Positions 36,757 through 44,591 of a stretch of DNA of 64,000 bases are shown piece after piece. The notes beneath the pieces were generated by a model. That model did not search any database, had not been told where the DNA came from, and saw only the letters and a program-made list of their open reading frames with translations. The position numbers and the translations under genes are program-made. The stretch spans positions 1-64,000 of the forward strand of contig DVGZ01000026.1 of the NCBI GenBank assembly GCA_018712435.1, written 5' to 3'. This stretch comes from Candidatus Caccousia avicola (lineage in GTDB: Bacteria > Bacillota > Clostridia > Oscillospirales > Acutalibacteraceae). Position 1 is the first letter of the stretch; every line of letters begins with the position of its first letter.

Positions 36757-38033
36757 CGAAGGAAGGGAACGCTTTGGGCAACTGTCTGGTTTTGCTGACG
36801 AAAACATATCCATACGGAAAAGGGGAGGAGTTCATCGAGGACGAAATCCCCTGCCTTGCCAAGCATTTTGAGAAAATTATCATTTTGGCCACCAGCACGG
36901 AGGACGGCGCGGTGCAGACGCGCAGCACACCGGAAAACGTGACGGTTCACGCCATCACGGCGCGCACGGTGAAAAAATCGCTTGCCGGAAACGGCCTTTC
37001 TTTGTTTCCGTTTACCTCCTGCGGCGGTCTGGTGGACGACGCGGAGCACAATAAAATCCGCGGCAATCTCAAACGCCGGGCATATCTGTTGTATTTTATC
37101 GCCAAGGCGAAGGGCGTTTACCGGGAATGCGCCCGCCTTCTGCGCAAATACGATCTCACCGCCTTTGATGGTGTGACATTCTATAGCTTCTGGCTTTATG
37201 ATGTGGCGCTCGCCGCGCTGTGGCTGAGCGAGGACTGCAAAAATCCCGTGAAAAAGACAATCAGCCGTGCGCACCGGTACGATCTGTATCCGGAGGCGGG
37301 TTCCGCTCATTATCTTCCTCTGCGCCGTTATCTGCTGGAGCATCTCGACGCGGTATATCCCTGCTCCCAGAACGGAACGGACTATCTTTCGGAGCACTAT
37401 CCGCCGTATGCCCGCAAGGTGCACACCGCGTATCTCGGCACACAGGATTTTGGAATGGGGCCGGAGAACAAGGGCGATACCGTGGAGATCGTGAGCTGCT
37501 GCCACATTGCGCCTGTCAAGCGGGTGGAGCTGCTGGCACAGTCGCTCGCGCTTCTGTCCGAGGAGAAGAAAAAGCTTCACTGGACTCATTTCGGCGGCGG
37601 CGACAGTCTGGACGATCTCAAAGCCTATGCCGCGGAGCATTTGCAGTTTATGAAAACGGATTTCCCCGGCACCGTCAAAAATGAGGACCTGCTTGCGTAT
37701 TACCGCACGCATCCGGTGGATTGGTTCGTGAACACCAGCAGCTCCGAGGGACTGCCGGTCAGTATTATGGAGGCCTGCTCCTTCGGAATCCCCATTGTCG
37801 CGACCGATGTGGGAGGGACCTCCGAGCTTGTACGGGAGGACGAAACGGGCCATCTGCTCAAAGCAGATTTTACGCCGGAGGAGTTGGCGGAACTGTTCCG
37901 GCAGTTGTTCCGGCAGAAAAAGGAAAAGCATGATATTTTGCGCCAGAATTGCCGCAGAGTGTGGCAGGAGGAGTTCTGCGCCGAGGTGAATTTCGACCGT
38001 TTCGCGGAAGCGATCCGCCCGCAGGCGGAATAA
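36753..38033 (+). CDS. Family-4-type glycosyltransferase (GT-B)
   Basis: 426 residues. GT-B fold: the N-terminal half begins LVLLTKTYPYGKGEEFIEDEI; the C-terminal half has VEIVSCCHIAPVKRVELLAQSL (start of the nucleotide-sugar domain) and the E-x7-E signature SSSEGLPVSIMEACSFGIPIVATDVGGTSELV. It has no membrane anchor. It probably adds a sugar to a lipid-linked glycan; donor and acceptor are not readable. The start overlaps the tcdA stop (ATGA). Confidence 0.88.
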   Translation: MTKEGNALGNCLVLLTKTYPYGKGEEFIEDEIPCLAKHFEKIIILATSTEDGAVQTRSTPENVTVHAITARTVKKSLAGNGLSLFPFTSCGGLVDDAEHNKIRGNLKRRAYLLYFIAKAKGVYRECARLLRKYDLTAFDGVTFYSFWLYDVALAALWLSEDCKNPVKKTISRAHRYDLYPEAGSAHYLPLRRYLLEHLDAVYPCSQNGTDYLSEHYPPYARKVHTAYLGTQDFGMGPENKGDTVEIVSCCHIAPVKRVELLAQSLALLSEEKKKLHWTHFGGGDSLDDLKAYAAEHLQFMKTDFPGTVKNEDLLAYYRTHPVDWFVNTSSSEGLPVSIMEACSFGIPIVATDVGGTSELVREDETGHLLKADFTPEELAELFRQLFRQKKEKHDILRQNCRRVWQEEFCAEVNFDRFAEAIRPQAE

Positions 38034-38070
38034 GCGGTGTGAGATAAAATTGATCTTCAGGAGGAACCAT

Positions 38071-38916
38071 ATGAATTTTTTGAAAAACCTGATCTGTGGG
38101 GCCTGCATCGGCATTGCGGAGGCAATCCCCGGCGTTTCAGGCGGTACGGTGGCGGTGCTGCTCAAGATTTACGATGATCTGATCGGCTCCATCAGCAAGC
38201 TGAAGCAGCAATTCAAAAAGAGTATTCTCTATTTGATTCCGATTGTGCTCGGTATGGGGCTCGGCTTGTTTGGATTCAGCCATGTCATCACATATCTTTT
38301 GGAACACTTCCCTATGGCGGTCAACTTCTTCTTTGTCGGCCTGATTATCGGGTTGGTACCGATGCTTCTGCGCCGTTCGCTGGACGGCGGCTTCCGCGTG
38401 AGTGTGTTCTGGCCTTTTGTGCTCATGCTTGGCATCATGGCGGCGCTGGCCTTTCTTCCGGGAGACGCGGGGGAGAGCGCGGGGCTTGTCACCGAGATGG
38501 ATCTGCCCACCGGCATCCGGTTTTTCTTCTGCGGAATCATTGCGGCGGTCTGCATGATTCTGCCTGGTATCAGCGGTTCGATGATGATGGTTATTTTCGG
38601 CGTGTATGATTCCGTTATCACAGCGGTGAGCACGCTGAACATCCCGGTTTTGATTCCCGTGGGACTGGGAGCGGCTATCGGGATTCTGTTCGGCGCGAAG
38701 CTGGTGGATTACTTCCTGCGCCGTTTTCCGCAGGCCACTTATTTTGCGATTCTTGGGCTTGTGCTCGGCTCTCTGTTTTCCCTGTTCCAGAAAGCTGCCT
38801 TTGCGTTTCCCACGCCGGAGGGTTTTGCCGCTCTCGTCACACTGGCGGTTGGCGTGGTGATTTCTCTCTTTTTCACGAAAGAGTCCAAGGAAGAAAAGGC
38901 GCAGCTGAAGGCATAA
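38071..38916 (+). CDS. popT: DUF368 protein, probable undecaprenyl-phosphate translocase PopT
   Basis: 281 residues from ATG 38071 behind AGGAGG. It has eight or so hydrophobic segments, with the DUF368 signatures NLICGACIGIAEAIPGVSGGTVAVLL and the internal repeat MILPGISGSMMMVIFGVYDSVI. DUF368 proteins were identified as carriers that flip undecaprenyl phosphate back to the cytosolic face; this assignment rests on family membership. It fits the neighbours: the sugar transferase upstream consumes the same lipid, and the peptidoglycan-modifying vanG operon depends on it. Confidence 0.85.
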   Translation: MNFLKNLICGACIGIAEAIPGVSGGTVAVLLKIYDDLIGSISKLKQQFKKSILYLIPIVLGMGLGLFGFSHVITYLLEHFPMAVNFFFVGLIIGLVPMLLRRSLDGGFRVSVFWPFVLMLGIMAALAFLPGDAGESAGLVTEMDLPTGIRFFFCGIIAAVCMILPGISGSMMMVIFGVYDSVITAVSTLNIPVLIPVGLGAAIGILFGAKLVDYFLRRFPQATYFAILGLVLGSLFSLFQKAAFAFPTPEGFAALVTLAVGVVISLFFTKESKEEKAQLKA

Positions 38917-38963
38917 AAACGGAGCCGCAGCGCGGCCCCACACAATCACATAGGTTTTCCTTG

Positions 38964-39003
38964 CAGAAACGGCGTAGCTTTGACTATGCCGTTTCTATAT
39001 TTT
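38964..39003. terminator. Terminator between popT and the HD gene
   Basis: AGAAACGGC(G)TAG pairs with CTA(T)GCCGTTTCT around CTTTGA, with a T-rich tail. It lies between convergent genes. Confidence 0.75.
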
Positions 39004-39014
39004 TGAATGACTTC

Positions 39015-39605
39015 TCATTCCATCAGATACCCTTTTTCCACGCTCTCCCGAAGCATGGAATCGATCAGCGGCCAGACGGCGGGCATCGCGTCCTGCACCA
39101 CGGAAAGCCGTTCCCGCACCTGGGCGCTGGTCACATGGCCTTCCTTCCAGGTGTGGCCTTCTGTCAGGCAATTGTTCAGAAAAGGCTGAATCCGATCGAC
39201 CGCGCAGGCAAAACGGGCGTCGGGCGTTTCCTTGGCGTCAAATTCCTCCCAGAGCGCCCGCAGCTCCTGCTCCTGATCGGCGGGAAGGAGGGAAAAGAGC
39301 TTATCGGCAGCCTGCGCTTCCCGCTCATGCTGCGTCTTTTTTCCTTCGCTGTCATAGGCAAAGGTATCCCCGGCGTACAGCTCCACAAGATCGTGCACAA
39401 GCGCCATGCGGATCACGCGGTTTGGATCCACGTCCTTTCCCGCGTATTCCGAGAGAAGCATCGCCATCAGAGCGACGTGCCAGGAGTGCTCCGCATCCGT
39501 TTCCCGCCGGGAGCGATCCGTCAGCAGCGTGTGCCGGTAAATGCTTTTCATGCGGTCCACTTCCGTGAGAAAAGCCATCTGACGTGCAAGCCTTGTCTGT
39601 TCCAC
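39015..39605 (-). CDS. HD-domain phosphohydrolase, YfbR-like
   Basis: 196 residues from GTG 39605, chosen because CAGGGA lies six bases before it; the open frame continues 24 codons upstream without a good ribosome site. The metal site of HD hydrolases is visible: RRETDAEHSWHVALMA, MALVHDLVELYAGD and, later, AVDRIQPFLNN. Relatives remove phosphate from 5'-deoxynucleotides. It is monocistronic and convergent with popT. Confidence 0.85.
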   Translation of the reverse strand: MEQTRLARQMAFLTEVDRMKSIYRHTLLTDRSRRETDAEHSWHVALMAMLLSEYAGKDVDPNRVIRMALVHDLVELYAGDTFAYDSEGKKTQHEREAQAADKLFSLLPADQEQELRALWEEFDAKETPDARFACAVDRIQPFLNNCLTEGHTWKEGHVTSAQVRERLSVVQDAMPAVWPLIDSMLRESVEKGYLME

Positions 39606-39707
39606 ACAAAATCCCTGCTTTCGCTTTTGTCTCCATTTTACCATTTTCCGTTCTCTCCCGCAAGAAAGCCCGTTCAACTTGCCCCATATCCAAACGGGAA
39701 CGCTCCA

Positions 39708-39716
39708 TGCTATAAT
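39708..39716 (+). promoter_or_regulatory. Extended -10 promoter of the ABC-F gene
   Basis: TG-C-TATAAT at 39708-39716 with no good -35, as is normal for extended -10 promoters. It lies 45 bp before the start codon. Confidence 0.6.
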
Positions 39717-39760
39717 AGACGGGAATCATTTCATCCTGACAGATAAGAGAGGGTTTTTAT

Positions 39761-41362
39761 ATGATTACGGTTTCTGATTTGAGTCTGAGCTTCAGCGGCC
39801 AGGCTTTGTTTTCCCATGTGGATCTTTTGTTTACCGAAGGCAACTGCTACGGCGTGATCGGCGCGAACGGAGCGGGAAAATCGACGTTTCTCCGCATCCT
39901 GTCCGGTGAACTGGAGCCGTCGAGCGGTACGGTCAGCATCGATCCCAAGCTGCGTATGTCTGTACTTAAGCAGGACCACCATGCCTATGACGACTATACC
40001 GTTTTTGAAACCATTCTGATGGGAAACCCGCGTCTGTACGAGGTTCTCAAGGAGAAGGACGCGCTTTATGCCAAGGAGGACTTTTCCGACGAGGACGGCG
40101 ATCGCGCCGCCGAGCTGGAAGCGGAGTTCGCGGAGCTCAACGGCTGGGAGGCCGAGACAGAGGCGGGCCGCCTTTTGCAGGGGCTTGGCATGGACAATAT
40201 GACGCTGTATTCGGTCATGTCGTCCCTCACCGGCGCGGAGAAGGTGAAGGTGCTGCTGGCGCGCGCTTTGTTCGGCCAGCCTGATATCATTCTTCTCGAC
40301 GAGCCGACGAACGATCTGGACGTGCGTTCCATCAGCTGGCTGGAGGATTGGCTTGCCGATTTCCCCGGTACGGTCATTGTGGTTTCCCATGACCGTCACT
40401 TCCTCAACAATGTCTGTACGCATATCGTCGATATCGATTACAATAAGATCAAGCTTTACGTCGGCAACTATGATTTCTGGTATGAGTCCAGCCAGCTGAT
40501 CCAGAGGATGCTGCGCGACCAGAACCGCAAGGCGGAGGAGAAGATCAAGGAGCTGCAAAACTTCATCCAGCGCTTTTCCGCGAACCGAAGCAAATCCAAG
40601 CAGGCCACGTCCCGCAAACGGCTGCTGGATAAAATCACGGTGGAGGAGATGCCCGCTTCCAGCCGCCGCTATCCGTATGTCGGCTTCACCATGGATCGCG
40701 AGCCGGGCAAGGAAATCCTCACGGTGGAAAATCTCTCCAAAACGGTCGACGGTGTGAAGGTTTTGAATCATGTCAGCTTCCGGGTGAACCGGGGAGATAA
40801 GATTGCCTTTGTCGGAAACGAGCTGGCAAACACCACGCTGTTTAAAATTCTGGCGGAGGAGCTGGAACCGGACGAGGGGACATTCCGCTGGGGCGTATCC
40901 ACGTCGCGTTCCTATTTTCCGCAGGACAATTCCCCGTATTTCAACGACTGCGATCTGAGCATCCTGCAATGGCTCGAACAGTATTCCTCGAAGGATACGA
41001 CAGAAACGTATCTGCGCGGCTTCCTCGGAAAAATGCTGTTCAGCGGCGATGAAGTCTATAAGCCCGTCAAGGTGCTGTCCGGCGGAGAGAAGGTGCGCTG
41101 CATGCTGTCGCGGATGATGCTGTTCGGCTCGAATGTTCTGATTTTCGATCAGCCGACGAACCATCTGGACTTGGAATCCATCACCGCTGTGAACAACGGC
41201 GTGTCTGATTTCAAGGGAATCGTGCTCTTTGCGTCGCACGACCATCAGTTTGTGCAGACCATCGCCAACCGGGTGATTGATATTCAGGAGGAAGGCTGCG
41301 TGGATCGCGCCTGCACCTACGACGAGTATCTGGAACTGACGGGAGCGGTCGCACAGGGATAA
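39761..41362 (+). CDS. ABC-F family ATPase (YbiT/YkpA type)
   Basis: 533 residues, two ABC domains and no membrane part. Site 1 has Walker A GANGAGKST and Walker B IILLDEPTNDLD, but a degenerate signature, LTGAEKV. The interdomain linker (about 235-300, rich in Lys/Glu/Arg: QNRKAEEKIKELQNFIQRF) is the ribosome-reaching element. Site 2 has a broken Walker A, GNELANTTLF, lacking the Gly-Lys, a normal signature LSGGEKV, and Walker B LIFDQPTNHLD with Gln in place of the catalytic Glu. ABC-F proteins act on the ribosomal E site to relieve stalling. I believe the second-site decay is partly a trait of this subfamily. Confidence 0.9.
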   Translation: MITVSDLSLSFSGQALFSHVDLLFTEGNCYGVIGANGAGKSTFLRILSGELEPSSGTVSIDPKLRMSVLKQDHHAYDDYTVFETILMGNPRLYEVLKEKDALYAKEDFSDEDGDRAAELEAEFAELNGWEAETEAGRLLQGLGMDNMTLYSVMSSLTGAEKVKVLLARALFGQPDIILLDEPTNDLDVRSISWLEDWLADFPGTVIVVSHDRHFLNNVCTHIVDIDYNKIKLYVGNYDFWYESSQLIQRMLRDQNRKAEEKIKELQNFIQRFSANRSKSKQATSRKRLLDKITVEEMPASSRRYPYVGFTMDREPGKEILTVENLSKTVDGVKVLNHVSFRVNRGDKIAFVGNELANTTLFKILAEELEPDEGTFRWGVSTSRSYFPQDNSPYFNDCDLSILQWLEQYSSKDTTETYLRGFLGKMLFSGDEVYKPVKVLSGGEKVRCMLSRMMLFGSNVLIFDQPTNHLDLESITAVNNGVSDFKGIVLFASHDHQFVQTIANRVIDIQEEGCVDRACTYDEYLELTGAVAQG

Positions 41363-41388
41363 CCCATCTTTCAAAAGCTTTGCAAAAA

Positions 41389-41427
41389 ACGCCTGTGGAT
41401 GCAGAGATTCTCTGTATCCACAGGCGT
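41389..41427. terminator. Bidirectional terminator between ABC-F and MerR genes
   Basis: AACGCCTGTGGAT pairs with ATCCACAGGCGTT, extended by CAGAGA/TCTCTG, with A and T runs on the two sides. Confidence 0.9.
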
Positions 41428-41435
41428 TTTGTTGA

Positions 41436-41843
41436 TCAGGCCGTTTCCGCCTGCTCGGCAGAGGAGGAGCGCTGCAGGCGCTGTTCGGCGGGGACGATGC
41501 TTTTTTCGTAATTTTGTATTTTATAGTTCAGACGATCCAGCGATTTCTGCATGTTTTCCATCCGCTGGATCAGCTGTTCCCGCTGTTCCACCAGCAAAGC
41601 CTTGCGGGCCGCGATCGTGGAGTCTCCCTGCTGAAACAAGGCGACATATTCAATCAGGGCTTCAATCTGCACACCCGCATGACGCATGCATTTCATCAGT
41701 TCAATCCAGCTGCACGATTCCTCCCCATAGTCCCGGATACCGCTTTTGTTGCGGGGAACGGGAGGGATCAAGCCGATCCGCTCGTAGTAGCGCAGCGTAT
41801 CGGGCGAAATATCATATCGTTTGCTGACTTCCGCGATCGTCAT
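41436..41843 (-). CDS. MerR-family transcriptional regulator
   Basis: 135 residues. The N-terminal winged helix (MTIAEVSKRYDISPDTLRYYERIGLIPPV) is followed by RDYGEESCSWIELMKCMRHAGV and a long dimerization coiled coil (about 75-125, with EQREQLIQRMENMQKSLDRL). The effector region has no conserved metal cysteines, so it resembles AdhR-like stress regulators rather than metal sensors. No target gene is evident next to it. Confidence 0.9.
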   Translation of the reverse strand: MTIAEVSKRYDISPDTLRYYERIGLIPPVPRNKSGIRDYGEESCSWIELMKCMRHAGVQIEALIEYVALFQQGDSTIAARKALLVEQREQLIQRMENMQKSLDRLNYKIQNYEKSIVPAEQRLQRSSSAEQAETA

Positions 41844-41945
41844 GGTATGTCAGACTCCTTTTCCAGCGTATTCTGCTTGTAGTATACTCCAGGTTTCCGG
41901 AAAATGAAAGCTTTTTCTCTAAACGGTGAAAGATTATGCAATGCT

Positions 41946-42126
41946 GAAAAAGTGCAAACGTGAAGTTTTCGCCAGCCTTTTTCAAAAGGCTGCGGGGTTT
42001 GGGGGCGCGGTGCGCCGGTGGCGCACGGATTAGCGCCGACCGAGCCGGCAGGCGAGACCCAGAGCCCCATAAGATCCCGCGAAGCCGCAGAAAAGCTAGG
42101 AAAAAGAGCGAAGCGATTTTTTCCGG
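41946..42126. repeat. Dispersed intergenic repeat, copy B (with insertion)
   Basis: An inverted copy of the element at 32899-33028: the ends GTGAAGTTTTCGCC and AGAGCGAAGCGATTTTTTCCG match after reverse complementing, as does CAAAAGGC-GGGGTTTGGGG. Between the CCCCAAAC and CTTATGGGGCTCT blocks it carries about 55 extra bases (roughly 42008-42062) able to form GGTGCGCC/GGCGCACC hairpins. It occupies most of the 370-bp gap between merR and glgP. Confidence 0.87.
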
Positions 42127-42140
42127 ATTTTATCATCCAG

Positions 42141-42193
42141 GCAAAAAAATCGAAACAGAAAGGCTGCCGCATCGTCGTGCGGCAGCCTTTCTG
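42141..42193 (-). terminator. Intrinsic terminator of the lacI-malQ-glgP operon
   Basis: CAGAAAGGCTGCCGCA (42156-42171) pairs with TGCGGCAGCCTTTCTG (42178-42193), 16 perfect pairs, followed on the minus strand by TTTCGATTTTTTT. Confidence 0.93.
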
Positions 42194-42215
42194 CATCTGA
42201 AAACCAATATTCTGT

Positions 42216-44558
42216 TTATTCCGCCTTGATGTGCCAGATTTCGTCGGCGTATTGGCGGATGGTTCTGTCGCTGGAGAACTCTCCCGCGTTTGCAATGTTC
42301 ATCAGGCACTTGCGGGCAAAGGCGTCGCGATCCGCATAGTCGCGGTTGGCGCGCAGACGCGCTTCGCAGTAGGGGAGGAAGTCGAGCAGCAGGAAATAGT
42401 GGTCGGGCTGATGCCAGCTCGCACCTTTGAGGAGAGCGTCGTACAGCTCGCGGAACATGCCGGTGCCGCCGTCGTCCAGGGTGCCGTCCACCAGCGTGTC
42501 AACCACGCGGCGAATGCGAGGCTCGCTCTCATACAGCTTGCGCGGGTTGTAGGAAGCTTTCTTCTCGTTGATCTCCTCCACCGTCGCGCCGAAAATATAG
42601 TTGTTTTCGCGGCCCGCGCGGTCCACAATCTCGATGTTCGCGCCGTCGAGCGTGCCGAGGGTGACAGCGCCGTTGAGCATGAATTTCATGTTGGAGGTAC
42701 CGCTGGCTTCCGTGCCCGCGGTGGAAATCTGCTCGGAGATGTCCGCGGCGGGGATGAGCTTCTCCGCGTAGGAAACGTTATAATCCTGCACAAAGAGCAC
42801 CTGCATCTTGCGGTTCACTTCGTCGTCGTAATTGACCAGCTTCGCCACCTCATTGATAAACTTGATGATTCCCTTCGCACGATAGTAGCCGGGAGCGGCC
42901 TTTGCGCCGAACAGGAAGGTGGTGGGCTGGAAGTCCTTGATGCTGCCGTCCTTAATCCCGAAATAGATATCCAGGATGGAGAAGGCGTTCAGCAGCTGAC
43001 GTTTGTACTCGTGCAGACGCTTGACCTGAATATCAAAAATAAAGTCGGTGTTCAGAGCAAAATGATCATGCTTCCAGACGTAGGCGGCCAGCTGGTTTTT
43101 CTTTTCCTTCTTGATGGCCTGAAGCTGGCGCAGGGAATTGACGTCGTTCGCGTATTTTTCCAGACCCTTGAGATCCGTCAGCTCTTTGAGCCAGCCTTTG
43201 CCCACACGGTCGGAAGCGAAAGCGGCCAGCTCACGGTTGCACAGAGCCAGCCAGCGGCGCTGCGTGATGCCGTTTGTCTTGTTATTGAAGCGCTCCGGAT
43301 ACAGGCGGTACCACTCCGGCAGAGCGTCGTTTTTGATGATCTCCGTGTGAATTTTCGCCACGCCGTTTGTGGAGTGGGAAGCGTAGATGGCCAGGCGCGC
43401 CATATGGATGCGCCCGTCGGAGATGATGTTGTAAATGCCCTGATCGTTCCCCTGAATCCCCTTGGAGTCCAGCTCGCGGCGCAGGTGGTTCTGCACCATG
43501 ACGACATAGGGATAGACCTCCGGAATGACGGAGAGGAAGAGACGCACATCCCACTTTTCGAGGGCTTCCGCCATGATGGTGTGGTTGGTGTAGGCAAAGG
43601 TGTCGCAGGCAATGGCAAAGGCGTTCTCGAAGGACAGACCGTGCACGCCGCACAGAAGGCGAAGCAGCTCGGGGATCGCGACCACCGGATGCGTGTCGTT
43701 GAGCTGAACGGCATATTCCGCCGCAAAGTGCGAGAAGTCGTTGCCGTGACGCTCGACGTAACGGGAAACCAGCGTCTGCATGGTGGCGCTGGAGAAGAAA
43801 TACTGCTGCTTCAGGCGCAGGCGCTTGCCCTCGTCCGTGTCGTCGTTCGGGTACAGCACGGCGGTGATCATTTCCGCCCGATCGCGCTCGCGCACGGCCT
43901 CCTCGTATTTCTGGCTGTTGAACGCGTCGAAGTCAAAGCCCTTGACCGGCTCAGCCTGCCACAGGCGCAGCGTGTTCACGCATTCCCCGCCGTAGCCAAT
44001 CACCGGCATGTCATAGGGAACGGCCATCACGTCCTGATCCGCGAAGGAAACCTTGACGGATTCCGACTCGCGGCGGATGCTCCACGGATCCCCGAAGCGC
44101 GTCCAGTCATCCGGGCGTTCACGCTGGAAGCCGTTGTCAAAATACTGCTGGAACAGGCCGTAGCGGTAGCGCAGGCCGAATCCGTCGAGCGGGAGGCTGT
44201 GCGTGGCGGCGGAGTCCAGGAAGCAAGCGGCCAGACGGCCCAGACCGCCGTTGCCGAGAGCGTCGTCCTCGATCTGCTCGAAAACGGTGGCGTCGATGCC
44301 GTTCTGCTGCAAATACTGGTTGCATTCATCCAAAAGGCCGAGATTCAGCAGGTTGCTGTAAATCAGACGGCCCACCAGGAATTCCGCGGAGAGGTAGCAG
44401 GCGCGCTTTGCCTTCTTGGGAGCGGCCCATTTTGCGGCCAGCTCGGACATGGCGGCATACGATACGGCTTCATACAGCTCCTTGGCGGAAGCGGCGGCCG
44501 GGGAGGAAATTCCCTGATCCTGAAGTTTGCGGGAAATGCTTTCGGAAAAACGACTCAT
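42216..44558 (-). CDS. glgP: Glycogen/maltodextrin phosphorylase
   Basis: 780 residues, typical for GT35 phosphorylases. Seen: RACYLSAEFLVGRLIYSNLLNLG, EDDALGNGGLGRLAACFLDS, QLNDTHPVVAIPELLR, KTNGITQRRWLALCN, FDIQVKRLHEYKRQLLN, and the PLP site EASGTSNMKFMLNGA with its Schiff-base Lys. It releases glucose 1-phosphate from alpha-1,4-glucans in the cytosol. It is the last gene after lacI and malQ, 33 bp from malQ, so it is likely geared to maltodextrin breakdown as much as to stored glycogen. Confidence 0.96.
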   Translation of the reverse strand: MSRFSESISRKLQDQGISSPAAASAKELYEAVSYAAMSELAAKWAAPKKAKRACYLSAEFLVGRLIYSNLLNLGLLDECNQYLQQNGIDATVFEQIEDDALGNGGLGRLAACFLDSAATHSLPLDGFGLRYRYGLFQQYFDNGFQRERPDDWTRFGDPWSIRRESESVKVSFADQDVMAVPYDMPVIGYGGECVNTLRLWQAEPVKGFDFDAFNSQKYEEAVRERDRAEMITAVLYPNDDTDEGKRLRLKQQYFFSSATMQTLVSRYVERHGNDFSHFAAEYAVQLNDTHPVVAIPELLRLLCGVHGLSFENAFAIACDTFAYTNHTIMAEALEKWDVRLFLSVIPEVYPYVVMVQNHLRRELDSKGIQGNDQGIYNIISDGRIHMARLAIYASHSTNGVAKIHTEIIKNDALPEWYRLYPERFNNKTNGITQRRWLALCNRELAAFASDRVGKGWLKELTDLKGLEKYANDVNSLRQLQAIKKEKKNQLAAYVWKHDHFALNTDFIFDIQVKRLHEYKRQLLNAFSILDIYFGIKDGSIKDFQPTTFLFGAKAAPGYYRAKGIIKFINEVAKLVNYDDEVNRKMQVLFVQDYNVSYAEKLIPAADISEQISTAGTEASGTSNMKFMLNGAVTLGTLDGANIEIVDRAGRENNYIFGATVEEINEKKASYNPRKLYESEPRIRRVVDTLVDGTLDDGGTGMFRELYDALLKGASWHQPDHYFLLLDFLPYCEARLRANRDYADRDAFARKCLMNIANAGEFSSDRTIRQYADEIWHIKAE

Positions 44559-44591
44559 GGTAAAAACCTCCTGTCTTTCTATTCTTTATTC

